DNA of 64,000 bases from Treponema berlinense (lineage in GTDB: Bacteria > Spirochaetota > Spirochaetia > Treponematales > Treponemataceae), in the NCBI RefSeq assembly GCF_900167025.1, contig NZ_FUXC01000006.1, positions 97,586-161,585 of the forward strand, in the 5' to 3' direction. Shown one piece after another: positions 60,468 through 64,000 of this stretch (positions within the stretch are counted from its first letter, which is position 1; every line of letters starts with the position of its first letter). Both the position numbers and the translations under genes were made by a program. Below the pieces are notes generated by a model. That model was not told the DNA's origin. It searched no databases and saw nothing but the letters and a program-made list of their open reading frames with translations.

Positions 60468-61239
60468 ATTGCAATCGCTGCTGGAGGGCAGTGATAGTTT
60501 TTTCCAGACGATTTTTTTCTTTTTCGAGTTTTTGTCTTGGATCGTCGTTTTTGTGCTGTTTCATAAGCTGGGCAACAGTGTCGGCAGGTTTTCCTTCAAG
60601 AATCTGCTGTTCTGCAGCCTGACGGTCTTCCGATTTTTTTATTGACGCAACTTTTTTCATATTGTCAAAACCGATTGCCGGATTTACTTCCACCATTCCA
60701 ACTTTTGTAATTTCTTTTGCAGTTGTGCGCGGCAGACACAAAACGCGGTCAAGATAATCCTCGTACCGAATATTTGACTTTTCGCAGAGAGCATGAGCCT
60801 GGCTCAAAAGCCTTCCAAATTCCTGCATCAATTTTCCGTTTACTTCTATATAATCGCGGCGAATTTTCTCAGTCAATTCCTTTAATTCAGGAGATTCTTC
60901 AATCGAAATCTTATAAATTCCAAGGCTTTCCGCTTTTTGCAACAAGGCATGGAATTTAGCCCAAAACGCCGCATTGTGCGCTTTTCCGCCAGCCATAATT
61001 TTTCCGCCGCTTTCGGCAAGTTTTTCTTCGTTTACAAGATGGTGGGTATATTCGTGAATCGCCGTATAAATAAGCTGATTGTCTTCCTTAAAATTTTTAT
61101 TGTGCAGTAAAATTTCTCTGGTTTCCGGGTTGTAAAGTCCGTTTACCCTTGTCGATTCTTTTCCAGTCAAAATTACCTGAAAATCCAGTTCCGTCGGCTG
61201 AATTTCCAAAAGTTTTTGTTTAATAGTTTCGTTATCCAT
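60439..61239 (-). CDS. HExxH-containing protein with C-terminal coiled coil
   Basis: 266 residues from ATG 61239 (TTG 61257 is less likely). 'TAIHEYTHHLVNEEK' (His about 62) is a zincin-type HExxH, with 'KAHNAAFWAKFHALL' about 30 residues on as a possible third-ligand region. The C-terminal 60 residues are a Lys/Glu/Gln coiled coil. No signal peptide, so probably cytoplasmic. Peptidase activity is an inference. Its 3' end overlaps the secreted-protein gene. Confidence 0.75.
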   Translation of the reverse strand: MDNETIKQKLLEIQPTELDFQVILTGKESTRVNGLYNPETREILLHNKNFKEDNQLIYTAIHEYTHHLVNEEKLAESGGKIMAGGKAHNAAFWAKFHALLQKAESLGIYKISIEESPELKELTEKIRRDYIEVNGKLMQEFGRLLSQAHALCEKSNIRYEDYLDRVLCLPRTTAKEITKVGMVEVNPAIGFDNMKKVASIKKSEDRQAAEQQILEGKPADTVAQLMKQHKNDDPRQKLEKEKNRLEKTITALQQRLQYVEESLENL

Positions 61240-61311
61240 AAGTCGAATTATAGTCAAAAAATTTTAATTGGTCATTAAAAAAAATCAATTTTTAATTTTT
61301 GAATTCCGGGC

Positions 61312-61420
61312 CATTTTTGCTGCGCAAAAACCGGGCTTTCCGCACTTCCGCGTCTTTGCGCTCCATTGTTTTGCCCTGCAAAACAACGCCTTCGGCGGTG
61401 CTCCAATCCCTTGTCCAAAT
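61312..61420 (-). repeat. Dispersed element, copy 7 (inverted pair of 51303)
   Basis: On the minus strand it reads GGACAAGGGATTGGAGCACC at the left and GGTTTTTGCGCAGCAAAAAT at the right, near-identical to copy 6. The stem TTGTTTTGC/GCAAAACAA (61366-61386) is perfect where copy 6 has TCGTTTTGC/GCAAAATGA. It starts 8 bp from the rsmE stop. Confidence 0.8.
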
Positions 61421-61427
61421 TTTGTAT

Positions 61428-62168
61428 TTATTCCAAAAATCCCATCGAGTTTAAAATAATGCTTGCCGCAACTGTCGCCGCTGTTTCGGTTCTTAAAATT
61501 CTGCAGCCCATCGAGCAGAGCGTAAAATTGTTTTTTTCCAAAAGGTCGCGCTCGTCGTCTGTCCATCCTCGTTCGCTTCCAATCGCCGCAACAATTTTTG
61601 CCGAACCTTCTTTTTCCAAAAAACTGCGCAAACTTTCTTTTGGGCGGCGGTTGTCCAGGGCAATTAGCGAGGTTTCAAATTCGCTGTCGTTTTTTACAAG
61701 ATTTATTGCTTCCGAAAGCGATTTTGCAACAACCAGTTCCGGAACATGTGTGCTTGCGGCCTGTGCCGTTCCGTCCAGGAGCATTTTGTATGCAGAACCG
61801 TCAGAAACAACATTTGAGTCAAGATAAGATTTTTCGGTTAATTTAGTTCCAGTCAGAATAACCTTGCAGCAGCCAAGACCTGCAACATCGCGCAAAAGCC
61901 TTCGCAGCTGAATTGGACGCGGAAAACCAATAATCAAAGTGAGAGGATAAAGAGGTTTGCCGCGTGTTTTTGGCACAAAAGAAAAACTGATTTGTCCTTC
62001 GCCGGAAATTTCTGTAATTTGGGCAATTCCTGCCGCACCGCCAATAATTCCTGCATCAAAAGTGTCGCCAGGCGTTTTGTGCAAAACTTTTATAATATGC
62101 TGTGCCCGTTCATCGTTTTTATTTAACGGTTTTAAAATTTCTTCACTCGTAAAAAGACAAATATTCAT
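61428..62168 (-). CDS. rsmE: 16S rRNA (uracil-1498-N3) methyltransferase RsmE
   Basis: 246 residues, SD CAGGAA. SPOUT-class knot: N-terminal PUA-like domain ('HIIKVLHKTPGD'), 'LIIGFPRPIQLRRLLRDVAGLG', 'AAIGSERGWTDDERDLLEKNNFTL', 'GCRILRTETAATVA'. Normal length. Methylates U1498 of 16S rRNA. Confidence 0.94.
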   Translation of the reverse strand: MNICLFTSEEILKPLNKNDERAQHIIKVLHKTPGDTFDAGIIGGAAGIAQITEISGEGQISFSFVPKTRGKPLYPLTLIIGFPRPIQLRRLLRDVAGLGCCKVILTGTKLTEKSYLDSNVVSDGSAYKMLLDGTAQAASTHVPELVVAKSLSEAINLVKNDSEFETSLIALDNRRPKESLRSFLEKEGSAKIVAAIGSERGWTDDERDLLEKNNFTLCSMGCRILRTETAATVAASIILNSMGFLE

Positions 62169-62310
62169 AAAAATTCCTGTTGTCTAAGAAATCTCTTAGA
62201 ATGACCTAATTTTAGATTTTTTTTATAGATTTTACAACGAAAAGAAATTTATAATAAAACAAGTTGTTTTTTTTCTTAAAAACTATCAAAAAATCGAGCG
62301 GGAGGTAGTA

Positions 62311-63675
62311 ATGCTTTATAAAAAGAATTTGTTCTTTGCAGTTTTTGCAACGCTCTTTCTCGCTTCTTGCGATCTTGATTTAAGTTTAACTACGGAAGCA
62401 GATTCTTCTACAACTTCTTCCACAACGGCTTCAACTGTTTCCTGGGATGCTTCTCAGAGCGATATTTTTGAGCTTTCGGCAGATGTAACAACCGTAAATA
62501 TTTCAAATGCAACTTCCGGAAAAACACTTTACTTTGTAAGGAGAAACACCGGTTCAGAAACTATCAGTTCAAAAAATATAAGAACTCTTACAGCTGCAAG
62601 CCAGAGACAGGCCGATTCTGATGTTTCAGAAGATTTTTTAGAATTCGATGAAGAAATTCCAAATCTTCAAAAAGGTTTTGCCGGCTGCTTTATTCCTGAG
62701 CAAATTGATTTAAAAAATTATGCTTCTTCTGCACGCTCTGTTTCTGTCCCGTCCGGAACTGCAATCAGCGGAAAAACAGGTGAAACAAAAGAAATTTACG
62801 TGGACAATAACACCAATATTTCAACTTTCGTCCAAAAATCCGCAACTCTCCGCGCAGTTGGAACTTACTGCTATGTCTGGGTTGTAGACGATTTTTATTC
62901 TTCAACTGCCGGCGAAAACAAAGTTGATTCTGCAATTGCCCAAGAATATGCGGACGCCTTTGACAAGATGTATCCTATGATAACAAATGTTTTTGGAAAG
63001 GAATCTGATGTAATTTTTTATTATTATGGGTGGCGCAATATGGAAGATTACAGCAGCACTGGTACAAAAATAAATATTGTTGTTTACGACATTGGAAACG
63101 ATTATTCCCTTTCCGAAAATCAACAATGCGGAATTGTCGGATATTTTTATGCAAAAGACTATATTTATAATTATTCAGAAAAGGGCGTAACTTCAAATAA
63201 CGGAAAATATTTTTATATAGATTCCGGATATGCAAATTCGAATTTTGACACTACGATTTCTACTTTGGCGCACGAATTTCAGCACATGGTAAATTATAAC
63301 CAGAAAAAGGTCTCGCACGATCTGACCAGCGGTCAATGGTACAACGAAATGCTCAGCATGCTCTGTGAAGATATGATGCAGGAGCATTTGGGAATTAAAG
63401 ACGAAGATTCTCCTAAAGCAAGGACAAAAGTTTTTAACGAATATTACTACTATTCTGGAATTAGCGAATACAATTCAAAAAATCAAATTTGTTCGTATGC
63501 AACTGCATTTTCGTTTGGTTCGTTTATTGCCAGAAATTTTGGCGGAGCGGAACTTGTTCAAAAAATCAGTAAAAATTCTCTTGTAGATAACGATTCAATA
63601 ACAGATGCTGTAAATTCCTTAAATGGCACAAAGTACACTTACGATGATTTGTTTGAAAAATACTTGCTGAAATAG
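62311..63675 (+). CDS. Secreted M30-like zinc metallopeptidase lipoprotein, C-terminus perhaps cut by IS
   Basis: 454 residues, SD GGGAGG. Lipobox 'LASC' (Cys about 19) and a Ser/Thr-rich spacer. The catalytic part resembles hyicolysin (family M30): 'STLAHEFQHMVNYNQKK' (His about 321) with 'WYNEMLSMLCEDMM' as the Glu-containing helix and 'CSYATAFSFGSFIARNFGG'. The sequence stops at 'YDDLFEKYLLK', about 30 bp from the end of a transposase gene. Related peptidases often continue past this point, so truncation by the element is possible. Confidence 0.82.
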   Translation: MLYKKNLFFAVFATLFLASCDLDLSLTTEADSSTTSSTTASTVSWDASQSDIFELSADVTTVNISNATSGKTLYFVRRNTGSETISSKNIRTLTAASQRQADSDVSEDFLEFDEEIPNLQKGFAGCFIPEQIDLKNYASSARSVSVPSGTAISGKTGETKEIYVDNNTNISTFVQKSATLRAVGTYCYVWVVDDFYSSTAGENKVDSAIAQEYADAFDKMYPMITNVFGKESDVIFYYYGWRNMEDYSSTGTKINIVVYDIGNDYSLSENQQCGIVGYFYAKDYIYNYSEKGVTSNNGKYFYIDSGYANSNFDTTISTLAHEFQHMVNYNQKKVSHDLTSGQWYNEMLSMLCEDMMQEHLGIKDEDSPKARTKVFNEYYYYSGISEYNSKNQICSYATAFSFGSFIARNFGGAELVQKISKNSLVDNDSITDAVNSLNGTKYTYDDLFEKYLLK

Positions 63676-63708
63676 TCAAGAAAAGTGCAGTCCCAAATAC
63701 CCCTTAAA

Positions 63709-64000
63709 TTAAGCTGCTATTAACATAGCTGTTTTTGACAGCCTGTATTTAGTTGGAGGAAAACCTCCGTTTACAGTGCTGATTCTTACAGTGTTGTAGT
63801 AAGCAAAAATGTATCTCCAGACTTCTTTTTTTACTTCTTCGGCTGTCATTTTTGTCGTGTCCATCTGATAGATTTTTTCCTTTTTAAGGGTAGCGAAAAA
63901 ACTTTCCATTCTGCAGTTGTCGTAGCACTTTCCGACATCGCTCATGCTCTGGACAATATGCAGCTGTCCAAGAACCTTCTTGTAAGCCTTGCTTGTGTAC
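63709..64000 (-). mobile_element. IS3-family transposase (OrfB), C-terminal part, runs off the window
   Basis: The frame stays open to base 64000, so the protein starts beyond the window. Visible residues include 'YTSKAYKKVLGQLHIVQSMS', 'GKCYDNCRMESFFATLKKE' (rve/DDE core with the final Glu) and 'YIFAYYNTVRIS'. IS3/IS150-type signature. The element end should lie between 63676 and 63708; the inverted repeat cannot be confirmed without the other end. Confidence 0.88.

Noticed and set aside
21817..61420. CRISPR array formed by the scattered repeats
   Set aside because: The copies are far apart, vary in length and orientation, have no regular spacers and no cas genes are present.

Overview
The window looks like the chromosome of an anaerobic, host-associated spirochaete, most likely a gut or oral Treponema. 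The evidence is a FlaB-type periplasmic flagellin core protein, low overall GC, many lipoproteins with spirochaetal lipoboxes, a PerR/rubrerythrin oxidative-stress pair, a type III glutamine synthetase and a TonB-dependent receptor. Species cannot be read from the sequence alone.

Layout. 1-4570: 3' part of a very large modular surface protein with a GC-rich central block. 4934-7350: amino-acid ABC transporter. 7380-11427: PAP2 phosphatase plus a complete ECF vitamin transporter. This meets, tail to tail, a cobalamin-riboswitch-controlled lipoprotein/TonB-receptor operon (14051-11393, minus). 14202-15227: KDG kinase; its pathway partner KduI is at 35522. 15592-18133: DUF3015 + DUF4105 pair. 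18186-21628: two-component system and a degenerate GGDEF protein. 21648-21718: tRNA-Gly. 21913-28611: complete phosphate regulon (PHO box, pstSCAB, phoU, phoB, phoR). 29407-35438: metal block (MntR-like, ABC exporter, Zur-like, znuACB, OB-fold-like lipoprotein). 35522-40105: kduI, glnN, purD. 40354-47647: flagellin, recR/ybaB/dnaX, TPM/LemA, a shikimate-kinase-like protein, SlyD. 47657-55310: GGDEF-GAF, antiporter, lytic transglycosylase, LysM protein. 55635-58066: perR, rubrerythrin, UPF0210. 58325-63675: small membrane protein, rsmG, secreted and HExxH proteins, rsmE, M30-like peptidase. 63709-64000: IS3-family transposase running off the edge.

Three observations stand out. First, two unrelated solute-binding proteins, the amino-acid binder at 4934 and PstS at 22007, are both circularly permuted: the usual C-terminal half comes first. 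Second, a family of about 50-145 bp GC-rich elements is scattered between genes and inside two envelope-protein genes. The elements share a skeleton (GTT - stem - AATGA, often with GCGTT/AACGC ends), but the stem sequence changes from copy to copy while staying self-complementary. Third, the LysM protein at 53604 appears to carry an Hsp70 substrate-binding-like domain on the cytoplasmic side of a single membrane helix.

Regulation visible in the sequence includes a B12 riboswitch with its promoter, an 11-bp-period PHO box, a perfect palindrome abutting the zur start codon, a candidate CsrA site in the flagellin leader and a near-leaderless perR promoter.
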